From Eleusine coracana subsp. coracana (Eukaryota > Streptophyta > Magnoliopsida > Poales > Poaceae), in NCBI GenBank assembly GCA_032690845.1, contig CM064417.1, forward strand, positions 16,770,501-16,834,500: a stretch of DNA of 64,000 nt, given 5' to 3'. The translations under genes and the position numbers were made by a program. Each line of letters opens with the position of its first letter. Within the stretch, counting starts at the first letter, position 1. Shown piece by piece: positions 43,409 to 54,987 of the stretch. The notes below the pieces were generated by a model, which was not told where the DNA came from, made no database searches, and saw nothing but the letters and a program-made list of their open reading frames with translations.

Positions 43409-44149
43409 TCTAAAGACCGTGTTGGTGAGCTTGATAGTGAGCTCAAGGAACTTGTTACATCTCATGAGGCCCTAAACAAGAGTTATGACAAACTCAAGGG
43501 TGATCATGTAGAGCTACATGAGAAGTACGAGGCCCTTGAACTTAATTTTGGGGCCATCAATGTTGACAACCTTGCCTCTCCCTACTCTAGTTCATCAAAG
43601 AGTGATGCTTCTACTATGTGTGATGAACTAACCACCTCGGTCGAGGTTTCTTCTATTAAGCCTTTTGCTTTGAAGGAATATCATAAGCTCAAGGGAGAGA
43701 GGAAGATGGTGATGGACGGCTTCGAGAGGCTTACACGTGGTAGAGCTATCCACAAGGAGATTCTTGGGAGGAATCTTGTCAACAATGTCTCCCACCGTGG
43801 ACTTGGCTCATATCCTGCCGCCATCAACATCATCGGGATGAGTGACTCCATTCCCACTTGGGTCAAGCCCCTACTCACCGATGACTATTATTGCGAGAGG
43901 TGTTGCAAGGATGGCCACACCACCAAGGATTGTCCTATGGTGAGAAGTTCCATTATTTTACCTAACGCTAACTTGTTACATGAGAACACCCATTTCAAGC
44001 TTTTCAGGGATAAGGGTGGCAAGGTGAAAGCAAAGACTTTGGGACCACCAAACAAGAAGAGAAAGGTCAAGAGAATATGGGTGCCTAAGTGCATTGTTGA
44101 TCTTGAGAGGTCAATGAAGTACAAGTGGGTACCCAAGAACAAGACCTAG
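43409..44149 (+). pseudogene. gag: Copia-2 gag, C-terminal part, displaced by solo LTR 2
   Basis: Continues gag after the insertion: a coiled-coil-like stretch (KDRVGELDSELKELVTSHEAL). Then a second zinc-knuckle-like motif CERCCKDGHTTKDC near 43892-43933. Then a basic end RIWVPKCIVDLERSMKYKWVPKNKT before the stop. The ending matches the gag end of Copia-1 (KSWIPKNKA). Protease would normally follow, but no DSG protease motif is seen. Confidence 0.82.
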
Positions 44150-46130
44150 ATGATGGTGGTGGTGGTGGACCGAGAGCTTACTTGAAGATCAAGTGAAGTC
44201 CACCACAAGTGATATGAACCTCAATGACATATCTACTCATGAGGGAGGTATCAGTGTGTGTTTGATCTTGGTAGTTGCAATGTGTTCTTTCTTTTCTTGT
44301 ATTGCATGGTAATTAGGACTCCTTTGTGACTAGTATGCTTTGCATCCATGCATGTGTAAATAAATAAAAGAAAAAAAATAAAAATTAGTCAATGTCTAAC
44401 CCACTCAAGATAGTTATAAGCAAGGGGGAGTGCTTGAGATGGTGGTATGGCTTCTCTCAAGGCAAGGGTATGGCTTATAGTGAGTAAGCATGGGAGGGGT
44501 TCAAACTTGACATTGTTAGGTTTCCTTTGTATCTTGTTCAATATTGTTTGCATTCACATGACGTGTTTACTTTCATTGCATATGTAAAATGCTTGTTGCA
44601 TGCTTCATATAGGAAACACAAAGGAGGCTTGTCTCACTTGAAAAAATTTGTGCCTCATGATCAATATGAGAATACATCTCCATAAGTGTGACCAAAGGAA
44701 AGGATTGTGCTTCATGCACATTGAGCAAGCTCTTATGAACTCTGAGGTTAAATCTACTTGCGCGGCTCATGGAGTAAGGCTCATACATACCCATTTGGTT
44801 CTTAATTGCCTTGGTTCTTATTTGCTCGATTCTTTATTTGGCATTTGTGAAAATTATAAGGCCATATAGAGCCACTATTTGAAAAGGAGCGTTTGAGAGT
44901 TTCCTTCATGCTCCAAGTGTTGTGTTTAATTGGATGTTAAGTGAGGGCACTTGGAAATTGGAGAAAATTCCTTGATTCAGCGAAATTCTGGTAGTGACCG
45001 TACAGTCCGGTCAGTGCCCATGGGCACAGTGTTCTGGGGAGTCTAGTCATAGAGATAGGATAGAACGGTCCTAGTGACCGGACCGTACGGTCTGTATGGA
45101 GTGCCAGCAGACCGGACCGTCTGGTCCAAAGACCATACCATCCGGTCACTATGATTGAAACACGTGATGCACTTTCATCCGTGATCGTTGATCTGCCCTT
45201 ATTTTGATCTCGGCCGTCGATCTCTATTTGACCGAGGTCAAAATAGTTTGGTATTATCTCAGTTCCTCTCGACTAAGCCGGGAGCACGAACTCGCCGCCA
45301 CCTCCATCAACGACGCCGTCGCGTCCATGTTGTCTTCCTTGCTGCTGACCAGTGCAGCTGCCTCACCCCGCTGGAGCTCACCGTGTCCATGCTGCTCACT
45401 CACCTTTGCCTGCCCGTGTAGAGCCATGCTCACGCGTCGCCGTGCTTGCCCCTGCCATGAGTCACAACTGCCGCTTGTCCCCTAGCGCCATCGTGTGTCT
45501 GCAGCTCGCCACTGGTAGTCGTCGTCGCCCCCACTTGCTCGCACACGCGCAAGCCGCAGCCCACCTTCCCAAACCTCACTGATTTCTAGGGCAAAGATTG
45601 CACCTTCCTTCACCCCTTGCCGGCGACCCGAAAATCCAATTTTTCGGCAATCGGTCATGTGTCCGTGAGGTGTTCTTCGGTATTCGGCTTCGATTCTCTC
45701 TTCAGGGTATTATGTCTATCTTCCCATTCATCATTAATGCCTTGATTAGCGAGCAAGTATCTTAATTGATGCAATTAGAGTAAATTTCCAATCTTTTAGT
45801 TGCATTAATTAGGTGATTAGCTCAACCTAGGTTGTAATTAATTATATGCCTATCTATTAATTGCAATTCTAGGGTTGTTTCTCATTTAGTCTAAAGTTAG
45901 ATTAATTGCCATTTTTTGACTGTACGCTAGATGATTTGCACTAGCTACTTATAGTCGATGATCACTGTTGTTACTTTGCATATTTGTCTAGTGATCATGT
46001 CCTTCATCTCAGTACTAGGATTTCTATTGCGCATTCTTACCTAACGGTGCTATTCCTGTAGATCATATTAGGTTCTATACTTATCCTTTTCCTACCTACG
46101 GGCATGTAGTGACACTTGTTAGCACCAGTG
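44150..46130 (+). other. Copia-2 spacer between gag and extra ORF
   Basis: About 2 kb with no RT, integrase or protease. It contains a purine tract (CAAGGGGGAG near 44422). A palindrome cluster of GACCGGACCGTACGGTC type lies at about 44993-45155, the same motif as in the LTR. A GC-rich, C-rich leader-like segment (45270-45600) follows, then an AT-rich stretch. The same order, palindromes then pyrimidine-rich leader then extra ORF, is seen in Copia-1. Confidence 0.65.
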
Positions 46131-47431
46131 ATGGCAAGAGCAGGTGACCAGGATAAGGGCAAGGGAAAGATGCTACAGAAGCCTAGAGGCAAGAAGAGGA
46201 CAAGACTGGACCCAGAGTCAGAGAGAGCCAAACGCTTGGCACAACACTTGGACGCGATAGAGCAGTCACGTAGGACACCCGGGTCTCGGTTGATCATATG
46301 ACAGACTGACGACACCCAGGGTCTTAGGATGAGTACAAAGAGGAGGACAGTAGCTCCAGCTTTGGCCACAGGGGTTGTACCGCTAGCTTGGTTAGAGGGT
46401 ACTCCGACTTCTCGTCAGCAGAGGTCATAGAACACTACGCAGCAGGGATCCTCCAGGCAGCAGGAGGAGTTAGAGGAGGAGGAGAGTTCAGAGTCAGAGT
46501 CCAAGATAGAGTCCTTAAAGGAGGAGGAGCTAGAGCAGCAGCAGAAGTCAGCTCACCGGATAGGAGACCAGCATTGCACTTGTGTTGTGTGCACTAGGAG
46601 GCTGCAGGGACTCATAGCTACAACTGGAGACAGAGACATCCTTAAGGTCCCCGCTCAGGATCTCAAGGTGAGTCGCCATGTCTCTTTCGAGCAGTGGGTT
46701 CCAGTTCCCAGGACCCTGCTGGAGGAGAGACGTACTGGACAAGTCTCCAGAGGAGGATTGGTGAGGGTTTGAGATGCTACCTTGGCAGGAAGGGCAAGTC
46801 TGGACTATTCATGCCATAGCAGTACACTACCTACCAGACCATGAGAAGGATATGGAGCAGTACTTTGTCTACTTGTCTAGGTTTGCAGAGTTAGTCAACA
46901 CTCCCTACAGGTATAGAGAGGACATAGTGATGGAGTTCTACGCCTCACTTTGGGTAGCCAGAGATCGTTCTGAGATCTAGTTTATGTTCAGAGAAGAGCC
47001 CCAGCACTTGACTAGGGAGGACCTCATAACTGCTTTGGGTTTGATTACTTCAGACTTGCAGCTGAACATGAGTGCCTACGGGACTTGGGCTCCACCCCCC
47101 AGACCACAGGGAGGGATGCTACCTCCAGACGACATGGTGTCAGTTGCCTTTCCACCACCTGACACCCTAGGCTTTGACAGACGCCCTACTAGACTCACTG
47201 TAGAGGTAAAGGTGGTTAGGGTGATAGTCACCAGGACTATCATTCCGAGGTCTGGCTACAGGGAGGAGTTCACTCTAGTTCACCAGTGGGCAGTAGCAGC
47301 TATATTGAGGAGACAACAGTTTGACTAGGCAGATCTATTTATAGCAGAGATGGAGGAGGTTATTTCTGAGAGGGTTGGAGGATGTCACCTAGTCTACAGT
47401 CCTTACATCTGCTATCTTCCGAAGAGACTGG
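46131..47431 (+). pseudogene. Copia-2 extra ORF (plant transposon protein-like)
   Basis: Starts at the ATG at 46131 (MARAGDQDKGKGKMLQK) with a basic, then Glu/Gln-rich N-terminus. Stops near 46299 and 46980 and at least one frameshift interrupt it. The recognisable part is YFVYLSRFAELVNTPYRY, MEFYASLWVARDRSEI, then FMFREEPQHLTREDLITALGL, similar to the plant transposon protein family found beside retrotransposons and to the Copia-1 extra ORF. A proline-rich segment follows. The end is lost at the NG-C insertion (47432). No membrane segment is visible. Confidence 0.68.
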
Positions 47432-48319
47432 TGATGTGGACAAGGGTTCCCGATCTTCTGATAGGTTTTGATAATCTTGATTAAGGCGGAGGCGATACAC
47501 AAATCGATCCGGCTTCCGAACGACACGTTCTGAACCCCGCAATCGCAGCACAACGTCTCCTATGGTTATCAACCGGTGTTGGATGGTTGACCTCACCACT
47601 AAGGCTTATCCTTTCCTACAAATCAAGAACACAAGCAAGAACAAAGAAGAATACAACCAAATTTGCAAGTATATGATGAATCTCACAAGTTGGGATCTCA
47701 CAAACCAATCAAACAGAAAACTGTTCTTAACAGAATAATCTAAGCAAAACCTAGACCCTAATGATAAGGCAGCGGCTGTATATGAGGATCCTAGGGTCGT
47801 GCAGCTCCCCCTGGACGCAGCCCTAAGTGGGCAACTCGATACATGGCCCAAAGGCCGATTACGGTGTCGCAGCACCAGGACAGATTCTGGATGTCAAATT
47901 ATTTTGGCGATTGCCAATGGCTCAAGATGAATTTTGACATGGGACTGGGTGGTTTAGAAAGTTCTTTTTGTTATCTTTCCAAGCATATATAGAACGTCCT
48001 AATCTGAGTCAGTATGTGTTCTGGGTGCCCATTTTAGCGCGACCTGCTCCTGGACTCTGAGTCAGACTCTAGATTGATATTATTTGAGCCTTCATGTTGG
48101 GTTGGACGTCCTTGCAGACCCATCACGCCTCCAATTGCCTCCCTAGCTATCTCATTATCATCTCCATGGTTCCTAATAATAATTAATTCGTTAGGTAGCC
48201 ATATGTTCTCAAAATCATATAAAGAAATCATTAGTAACGAGCTCACCCGTAAATTCACATGAACTAGCATTTTAGATGGCGGGGTGTTGGGTGTATCCAT
48301 AAGGGTGATGTCCTCATCA
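47432..48319 (-). repeat. NG-C 3' LTR
   Basis: 888 bp, minus-strand ends TGATGAGGAC and TGTCCACATCA. It matches the LTRs of NG-A and NG-B. The purine tract AAAAGGAGGAGAA precedes it at 48320-48332. Confidence 0.86.
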
Positions 48320-49812
48320 TTCTCCTCCTTTTGAATTAGAGTCCTCCTCGACTCGAGCTCATCTCTTTCTTCCATGTATGGTCTCAAATCTGAAATATTA
48401 ACTGTGGAACTATTCCTAAACTTGGGATGCAATTCATATTTATATGCATTATGAAATTTGTCATCACAATGTGAAACTATAGTAGAAGGCATGCCATGCA
48501 AATTAATGACCTCTTTGAAAACATGCTCAGCAATATGAACATCATTCTCACTCTTATGACAAGATAGAAAATATGCAAGCTTAAAAACACTAAAAAAATA
48601 TGACATGACATGATAATTGTTATTGCAGTTTTCTAGTTGGTTATTTGGTTGTACAACACAAGGAGGTTTCATGTTTGAGCAAATATAAACTTTGTGCACC
48701 ATAAACACGCCTTTATGATCATAGTTTCCTATAGCATAAAAATTGTTTCTTGTCAATAAAGTCAATTCAGTTTGAGAAAAGATTTGCTTCTCCAAAGTAC
48801 TTAGATTACAATGAACATGAAATTCAATATAACCAAAAGTATTTAGAGAAGAAAACAATTTCTGCTCATCCTTTTCACATGTAACTAAAATCAAATGTTT
48901 AATTTCAGCACTAGTGGTTGAATCATAAGCAAAAACATCAAGCTCATTCATTTGTTGTGGCAAAGATATAAGTGAAGCATTGGCACACGAATCCTCTTTA
49001 TCACAAGGACTAGTAGATAAATCAACTTGTGACAAAGGAACATCATCATAAGGTTTCAATACAACAAGATTATTAGAGCAATTCATCACGTCAAGAAAGT
49101 GCTTACCTGAAGCAACAACATGTTCTTTATCTTTCACACTATCATCTTCTTTGTGTATATGCTGAAAAGTATTAGTTGCAACAAGAGGCAAATAAATATG
49201 TTCATCCTCTAGTAATTCATTTCTTGATGGAAGTGTTGCAACATTTGAAATAGCCCATTCTATCCTAAATGGTTCATTCTTTCTTCTCTCAAATCTTTGT
49301 TCCTCTTCTAAAATTTCAGCGGCAGTCATAGGTTTAAGAGTAACCCTTCTACCATTGTATTTAAATGAGTAACTATTAGCAATGGTATTATGCAAAACAT
49401 TATTTGTAGAAATCCAAGGTTTACCCAATAACAAATGACATGCTTGCATAGATACTACATCAAATTCTGCGCTATCCTTATAAGAACCAATATAAAATTC
49501 AATGCGAGCATTTTTGTCTACCTTTATCTTACCATAAGAATTTACCCATTGGATGTAGTATGGACATGAGCGTGGCTGTGTGGTCAAGTCAAGCTTCTCG
49601 ACCAACTCTAAGCTTGCGATGTTGTGGCTACTCTCTCCATCAATAATAACACAACAACGGTGATCCTGTAGAACAAAGTGAGGCTGGAATAAATTGTTCA
49701 ATTGATTTTGCTCTACCTTCTCCACTTGAGAACTGAGCACTCGCTATGCTACAACACTCTTCTCATCATGAGATGCTATCGACTCATTACCATGAGTATT
49801 GTAACTTGTCAT
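48034..49812 (-). CDS. NG-C chimeric protease-integrase remnant ORF, open for 568 codons
   Basis: By alignment with NG-B the start is the ATG at 49812 (MTSYNTHGNES). An in-frame TAG at 49744-49746 falls where NG-B has CAA, after which 568 codons are open. Order: RVLSSQVEKVEQNQLNNLF; protease segment VIIDGESSHNIASLELVEKL and MQACHLLLGKPWIS; a long acidic linker of about 200 residues; LTLLTRNNFYAIGNYD; and an integrase remnant with FKEVINLHGMPSTIVSHCDDKF fused to NAYKYELHPKF and NISDLRPYMEERDE. The reading frame runs into the LTR. The aspartate of IVSDRDAKF in NG-A is His here, and RT and most of integrase are absent. A protease-containing product with no polymerase would be expected. Whether it is made is unknown. 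Confidence 0.7.
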
Positions 49813-50345
49813 TGTTAGTAGGAAACAAGAAAACACACAAGAATATATTTTCCTATCACTACTATGTAATCACGGTGGAAACTCTCAACAAGCAATTGGA
49901 AGCAATGTAAGCTCTTACAAAGTTCTTAATTATAGCAAGCAAAGGATACCTTGGAAAGTGTGAACTGATGATTGCGAGAGTCAAAAATTTTGTGCCTGTT
50001 CAGAAGGATATATATGGAGCTTGGATAGGAAATATTAGGTAGCAAAGATTAGCAAAATTTCAATTTAGAAATTGCAAAACTGAATAATAGTCCCAAGCTA
50101 GTCTATGTCACTGACCTAAACTTGTTTCAGACCTAGTTCAAGCAAGCAAGCGAATGACTCAACAAAGGACACAAAAGCTACAAGCAATTCTAAATTTTTA
50201 TCTTTTCCTGTTTCTACATCCCTTTTTTTGTGCGCCTTTTTCTCTTGTGCACTTTTGCCTTTTTTTTTCTTTTCTTGTGAATCAGAACTGCAACAAGGTA
50301 TTACTTTTACAACCCAAAGGAACACCTGAATATTTTTTCTTACTT
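49813..50345 (-). other. NG-C leader, truncated
   Basis: Non-coding, homologous to the NG-B leader 39590-40100 on the other strand. No primer site or LTR follows it. Confidence 0.65.
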
Positions 50346-50795
50346 ACACTTCATAGCTTGATATTTGTGTTTAGTAGGGTCAAATGGTTGTTAGCATAAT
50401 TGTTGAAGCTCCTTAGGTATGCATTTTCATGAATTGCATGTTTGTTCTTTTACTTCTTTGATGAGTGCATTGCCAAAGGGGGAGAAATAATGCACAAATA
50501 ATGCTAAGAACTTTAGATGACCTCATTTTGCATTACACATGAACTACCGCAAGTTGAGGGATAGCATAACATGAGCTTGATCGTTTTCTTGTGCTTTTCA
50601 CAATCTTTGCAATCTTTGTGTTCTCGAGTGACTTTCTTTGTCAACTCTTGGTTTTGTGATCCTTCTTATGCTAGGTGGCTACTTTTCACCTTTTCTTTGG
50701 GTTTGAGCCATTTGGATGTGCTTATTCAATTTTGCATTTCAAAGTGCTAATCCTTGTGCATTTGGAGTTGTCAATGTACTCATCAAGGGGGAGAT
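50346..50795 (+). other. Sirevirus 3' non-coding tail with two purine tracts
   Basis: Looks like the end of a Sirevirus internal region: a purine tract AAAGGGGGAGAAA at about 50475-50487 and a second, AAGGGGGAGAT, at 50785-50795 next to the LTR. The phrase TGCCAAAGGGGGAGAA also occurs in Copia-1 (14066-14080). It could be the tail of Copia-2 or of a lost copy of the Copia-3 family. Confidence 0.65.
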
Positions 50796-51536
50796 TGAGA
50801 AACCAAGTGGATATGTGCCATGTTTTGCAATATGTGAGTAATTGACATTGGCTATTCGATGTTTGAGTTGAAATGCGAAAAATTGGGATTGCATGGGTTT
50901 GTGCATGATTATGCTTTGACTAACAACAGTTGGTGAAGGTGTTGGAAAAGTTGCAGGAGATGGGAAATATGTTTGCTTGCCTCATGATATGTAGGTCACT
51001 GGAGTCAACTTGGCGGTCAACGGCGAGAGGATCGGGCACAAGTTGGAGACTTGCGGCCAGACGATCGGCAGGTCGGGTGATATCAAGGGTGATCCACACC
51101 GTACACGTGGAGAGGCAAGAATCATGGACGGTTTCATGGTTGAGCCTCAAAGCCGTGGTGGTGATAAAGACGATGTGTTGACCAAGTCAAGGTGAACGGG
51201 ATGCCGGTGCAAGTGACAAGGGGGCCCAATGGAGCGGGACCGGGAGAGACTTGCTGGTGGTCAGGATCATGGGACAAGGTGACACACGTCAACATCGAGA
51301 AGTCGCACTTGGAGAAGAGTGGAAGGCGGTGTCCTAGTTTGGGCCTCAAAACTGGTGGCGGCGATTGGAGGTGCATGTGGCACCATCGTGGAGCTTGTGT
51401 CGATATGAAGCAAAGATGTGAAGGGCCCGAGGGCATCCGAGCAATGTGGAAAGAGTTGGACAAGTTTGCCCCTGGTGGTAGGTGGCAGTGTATTATAGGT
51501 TAAGGGTAGAGTGGTCTTTAGGACTAGCTCTAGACC

Positions 51537-51543
51537 TATATAA
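51537..51543 (+). promoter_or_regulatory. TATA box of Copia-3 LTR
   Basis: TATATAA in TAGACCTATATAAGGAG. Unlike Copia-1 and Copia-2, the palindrome-like repeats of this LTR lie downstream of the TATA box. Confidence 0.7.
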
Positions 51544-52165
51544 GGAGAGTTAGGGCTGGTGGGAGAGGGTGTCCCTTCCCATTAGCCTTGTGGTAGGTTT
51601 TCATTCCAAGAGCTAGGAGTGTGCTTCATGTTCTAGAGGAGAGGAAATGGTGTGTGAGAGACCTTCTTTTCTCTTCCAAATTGTGGGAGGAAGAGGGTGG
51701 CTTCCTAGCCATGTACCCATGAATCTTGTATGCAAGAATCAATGATATGAGGTTCAATTTTATGCTCAAGATCTTCTCTTCTCCCTAAATCCTGAATTTC
51801 TCTTTTTCTCTATTTTTGGAGTTATTTTCGTGGGAATTTTTTATCCCATTTTTGGGTGAGTTTTTGGGGTGGATTTCTTGAGGATCTCGGTGTTGTGATG
51901 AGCTAGAACATCTTATACGAATCCTTGACCGAATCAAGAGCTCTAGCACCTAGAATTTCATAGATTTCTCAAGTTTCCCCTTTTTGGTGTTCTTGGCACA
52001 AGATCTGAAATTCGTGATGATTCCTTGTGCTATTTGAGTGGATCTTGTTGGAGGAATGTCACATTGACCTAAGGAATCCCTAGTCAAAAATCGCACAATT
52101 TAGAGATCTTTTGGATAGGTTTTGGGTGAGATTTGTGCAAGTTTGTGACAGTTTTCTATTCTGTT

Positions 52166-52372
52166 CGGGGGTCGATCGACACTGCCGACAAACAAGACCG
52201 GCACTGCTGGTGGGTTTGAACCTAGATGGGCACTGCCGATGCCACGACCGACACTGCCAGTGGCTTGGGTCTGAACCCCGCATCGGCACTAGCGATGGGC
52301 ATGACCGACACTGCCGACAGTGCCAACCGGCACTGCCGATGCTCCTTACTGGCACTGCCGATGGTAGTCTAG
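52166..52372. repeat. Copia-3 palindrome-like repeats (CGGCACTGCCGATG type)
   Basis: At least eight copies of CGGCACTGCCG or CCGACACTGCCG, a near-palindrome, separated by 10-25 bp. They lie in the R/U5 side of the LTR, about 630 bp past the TATA box, so they would be transcribed at the start of the RNA. Confidence 0.82.
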
Positions 52373-52608
52373 AGGTGCCTGTTTTGTGCATGTTTCTTCC
52401 ACCGGTTTGAGTCTTGTGTTTCCGTTGTACTCTTTTGCAGGTGGTGATCACTCCTAGGGTTAGCACATCATAAGTTGGTATGTGTAACCTTGATGATTTG
52501 TTTAGAGGTCGATTTGGGTTGTAATTGGATATAGGACATGTTCTTTTGAAGACTTTTTATTGGCTCCCATTCACCCCTCCCCCTCTGGTCGCCTTCTCAA
52601 TTCTTCCA

Positions 52609-52622
52609 TTGGTATCAGAGCC
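52609..52622 (+). other. Copia-3 primer binding site
   Basis: TTGGTATCAGAGCC, complementary to initiator methionine tRNA. Confidence 0.9.
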
Positions 52623-52669
52623 GGTTTGATCACTGTTGACCTTAACCGACTTTGTGATCCGTAGGCGAC

Positions 52670-54729
52670 ATGGAGAATCATGTGGTCAAGCTTGTGATGT
52701 TCAATGGGGAATATTTTCCCTATTGGAAATCAAGGACCAAGGCTTATCTACTAAGTCAAGGTCGTGCTATCTGGGAGACCATCGAGCAAGAATACAACGT
52801 ACCTGCCAACCTCAACACTGCAGCCATTGGTGAGTTAAACTGGTATGAAAACAACTCCAAAGCTGTCAACATCTTGCTCTCTGCACTTGGTAGGAGTGAA
52901 TTTGATCGTGTTTCACATCTTGACACTATTCATGCTATTTGGGAAAAAATTTGCACGTACTATGAGGGTACCAACCAAGTCAAGTCTATGTGTAAGGACT
53001 CTTACAATAGACAGTACCAAACCTTTGCACCAAAACCTTGCGAGTCATTAGATGACACCTTTTGTAGGTTTGAGGCTATTGTGTGCAATTTGAGGGCTTG
53101 TGGTAACCTTGTCTATGATGATAATGATAGAGCTAAACAATTGTTGTACTCTCTTGATGAAAATGTTTCGGGTGTTAAGATTGCTGCTTTAGAGGAAACT
53201 GCTAATTTCAATACCCTTTCTTGTGAGTACCTATATAGCAAGCTGAAATCATATGAGTTGTCTAGGAAATCTCGTCCTAATCATGACAATCCTTCATCTA
53301 GCATGGCTTTGCTTTCTAGCTCTCAAAAAGGTAGTCATGGCAGCACCTCTTATGGAACTAACCCCACACATGACAAGTCTTCCTTGGAGTTCGCTTTGTC
53401 TTCTCTTGTTGCAGCTTCTGATGAACAAATGGAGTGCATTCCTAATGAGGAGTTGTCCTTGCTCACAAGTAAGTTCAAGAAGTTCTACAAAAACTGCAAG
53501 GAGAGAAGAGGCGGTGGCTCACGGATCTACTTCGAGTGTGGTGACCCTGGACACTTTATCGCAGACTGCCCCAACAAGAAGAAGAAGGTCGAGTACCACG
53601 ACAACAACTCAGAAGACTTCAAGAAGAAGAAGCACTTCTACAAGAAAGGCAAGAACTCCAGAAAGCTCGCGAAGGAAGTCGCACGCGCCTGCGTTGCCAC
53701 CTTGAGCGACGTCGACCTCATCTTAAGCGAAGGCCTTACATGCTCAAAGGAGGAGGTTGAGAAGCCACGAGTCAAGAGGAAGGACGACTTCACCGGGCTT
53801 TGCTTCATGGCAAAGAATGACCTCGACACCGACTCCGGCTTTGACTCCGACACAAGCAATGTACCCCCCACTCTTGCAAGATGATGATAAGCTCCGCAGT
53901 GTTGTTCATGAGAGTAGAGAGCTGAAGTCCAAGCTAGAGAGTGTTGATTATGAAATTGCTTCGCTTAGGTCTAAACTTGCTAAGGATGACATCGTTGTAG
54001 AGTGTGAGTCCTGTCAAGTTGTGATGAATGATCTCAATCAGAGGGAAAGTGTGCATGCTCAAGTTGGCAGTCAGCTTGAGAGTGCTCTTAAAGAGCTTGA
54101 TGAATTCAAGGCTAGACCAACTCTTTTGGGTGCATGTTAGAAGTGCCCCAAGCTCTCCAGTGAGTTGGAAGCTCAAACCCTCAAAGTCAAAGAGTTTTAG
54201 TCTAGGCTGCTAAATGAGACTCGCTCCAAAGTTCTCCTACCACCATATGGAGAGTGCCTGTAGGTCAACCTACAACTTGAGTTTGGGATATGAGAGGTGT
54301 GACAAATAGAGTGCCAATGTGGGCAAGTGTGTGCCTAGCTCTAGCTACAAGGATGAGAAACATTCCATCAAACTCACTGACACATACTATCCACCTAACC
54401 CCAACCCTTCCTTCAACCCAAAGCAAACAGAGAAGCCAAAACCCAAACCTTCTATGCAATCAAAGCCTAAACCTGAGAGAGTCTACATTTGCATGTTCTA
54501 TGGTCGCAAAGGCCACTTGGATGAGTTCTGTTATAGGCGTAAGAGGATTGAGAGGATGCAAGCTGAGTTAACTAGAAATGTGCGTCGTGATGATTTTGTT
54601 GACTTTCAGTCTCACTCTTTTTCTCGTGCCTATCATGGACAGGGTCATTCCTCATATGGCTTTGGTTCACGAAATAGAGGCTTTGAGCCACAGCGCTTTG
54701 GCGCCCCATGTTTTCCCCCATCGTGGTGA
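52670..54729 (+). pseudogene. gag: Copia-3 gag
   Basis: ATG 52670 (MENHVVKLVMFNGEYFPYWK) opens 404 codons. These hold the Copia gag core (IWEKICTYYEGTNQVKSM), then SLLTSKFKKFYKNCKERR. A zinc knuckle near 53532 follows whose first cysteine is Tyr (YFECGDPGHFIADC). A frameshift near 53865 leads to a coiled-coil-like stretch (ELKSKLESVDYEIASLRSKL) with stops near 54138, 54198 and 54261. Later a second motif appears near 54490 (CMFYGRKGHLDEFC), again with one cysteine lost. Lysine-rich and Asp/Glu-rich segments match other Sirevirus gags. Confidence 0.85.
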
Positions 54730-54987
54730 GCGTCACTCGCGTGGATATAGTTTTCACTCAAATTATTTTTATCCTCGTGACACAAGGTTTGAGTTGAGAT
54801 GCTTTGACGGGTCATGCTTTCTCCATTGTGGTCCTCGTCCCATGTGTACAAATGGTAATGTGCAATGAACTGTGATGACTTCTGCAGGTCATATGGTAAA
54901 GTGCTGGATCCCCAAAAGCTTTCTTTCTAACCCAAGCACTGAGCCATCGATCTATCCTTCTCGTTCTTTGTAGGCAGCAAGTGGAGA

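Larger units (their letters stand above)
37389..43409 (+). mobile_element. Solo LTR 2 inside Copia-2 gag, itself split by NG-B
   Basis: The ends TGTTGACATC and CGACCATCAACT resemble solo LTR 1 (TGTTGGTATT, GACCATCAACA). Both contain AATCCGCAAGCGCATGG. Flanking 5-mers are CTAAG (37384-37388) and CTAAA (43410-43414), a one-mismatch target duplication. The left part is 37389-38209 and the right part 42496-43409. A TATA-like TATTTATA lies near 42851. No coding sequence of its own is seen. The missing terminal A (T at 43409) is a mutated end. Confidence 0.72.
33502..47431 (+). mobile_element. Copia-2: pol-less Sirevirus-like element, 3' LTR not found
   Basis: LTR (33502-36057), primer site, gag (36111-37394 and 43409-44149, split by solo LTR 2), 3' spacer with purine tract and palindromes, then an extra ORF (46131 onward). 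No protease, integrase or RT is seen between the end of gag and the spacer. The element is cut on the right by NG-C at 47432. A matching 3' LTR beginning TGTAAGG does not appear in the window. Confidence 0.78.
47432..50345 (-). mobile_element. NG-C: second copy of the NG-B type element, 5' LTR missing
   Basis: Minus strand: leader (from about 50345), a chimeric ORF, purine tract, and 3' LTR (48319-47432). The leader aligns with that of NG-B up to about 50345 and then similarity fades, so the 5' LTR and primer site are gone. The right border is approximate (50340-50400). No target duplication can be tested. Confidence 0.8.
50796..52599 (+). repeat. Copia-3 LTR
   Basis: TGAGAAACC to CTTCTCA, with perfect 6-bp inverted ends TGAGAA and TTCTCA. 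An alternative right end is CCA at 52608, directly next to the primer site. It is flanked by a purine tract on the left and a primer site on the right, so it acts as a 3' LTR for the left sequence and a 5' LTR for Copia-3. TATATAA lies at 51537-51543. Confidence 0.8.

Noticed and set aside
45188..45582. GC-rich overlapping ORFs of 76-93 codons, possible captured host gene
   Set aside because: No recognisable domain and no consistent frame. The position equals the leader region before the extra ORF in Copia-1, so it is better read as element non-coding sequence.
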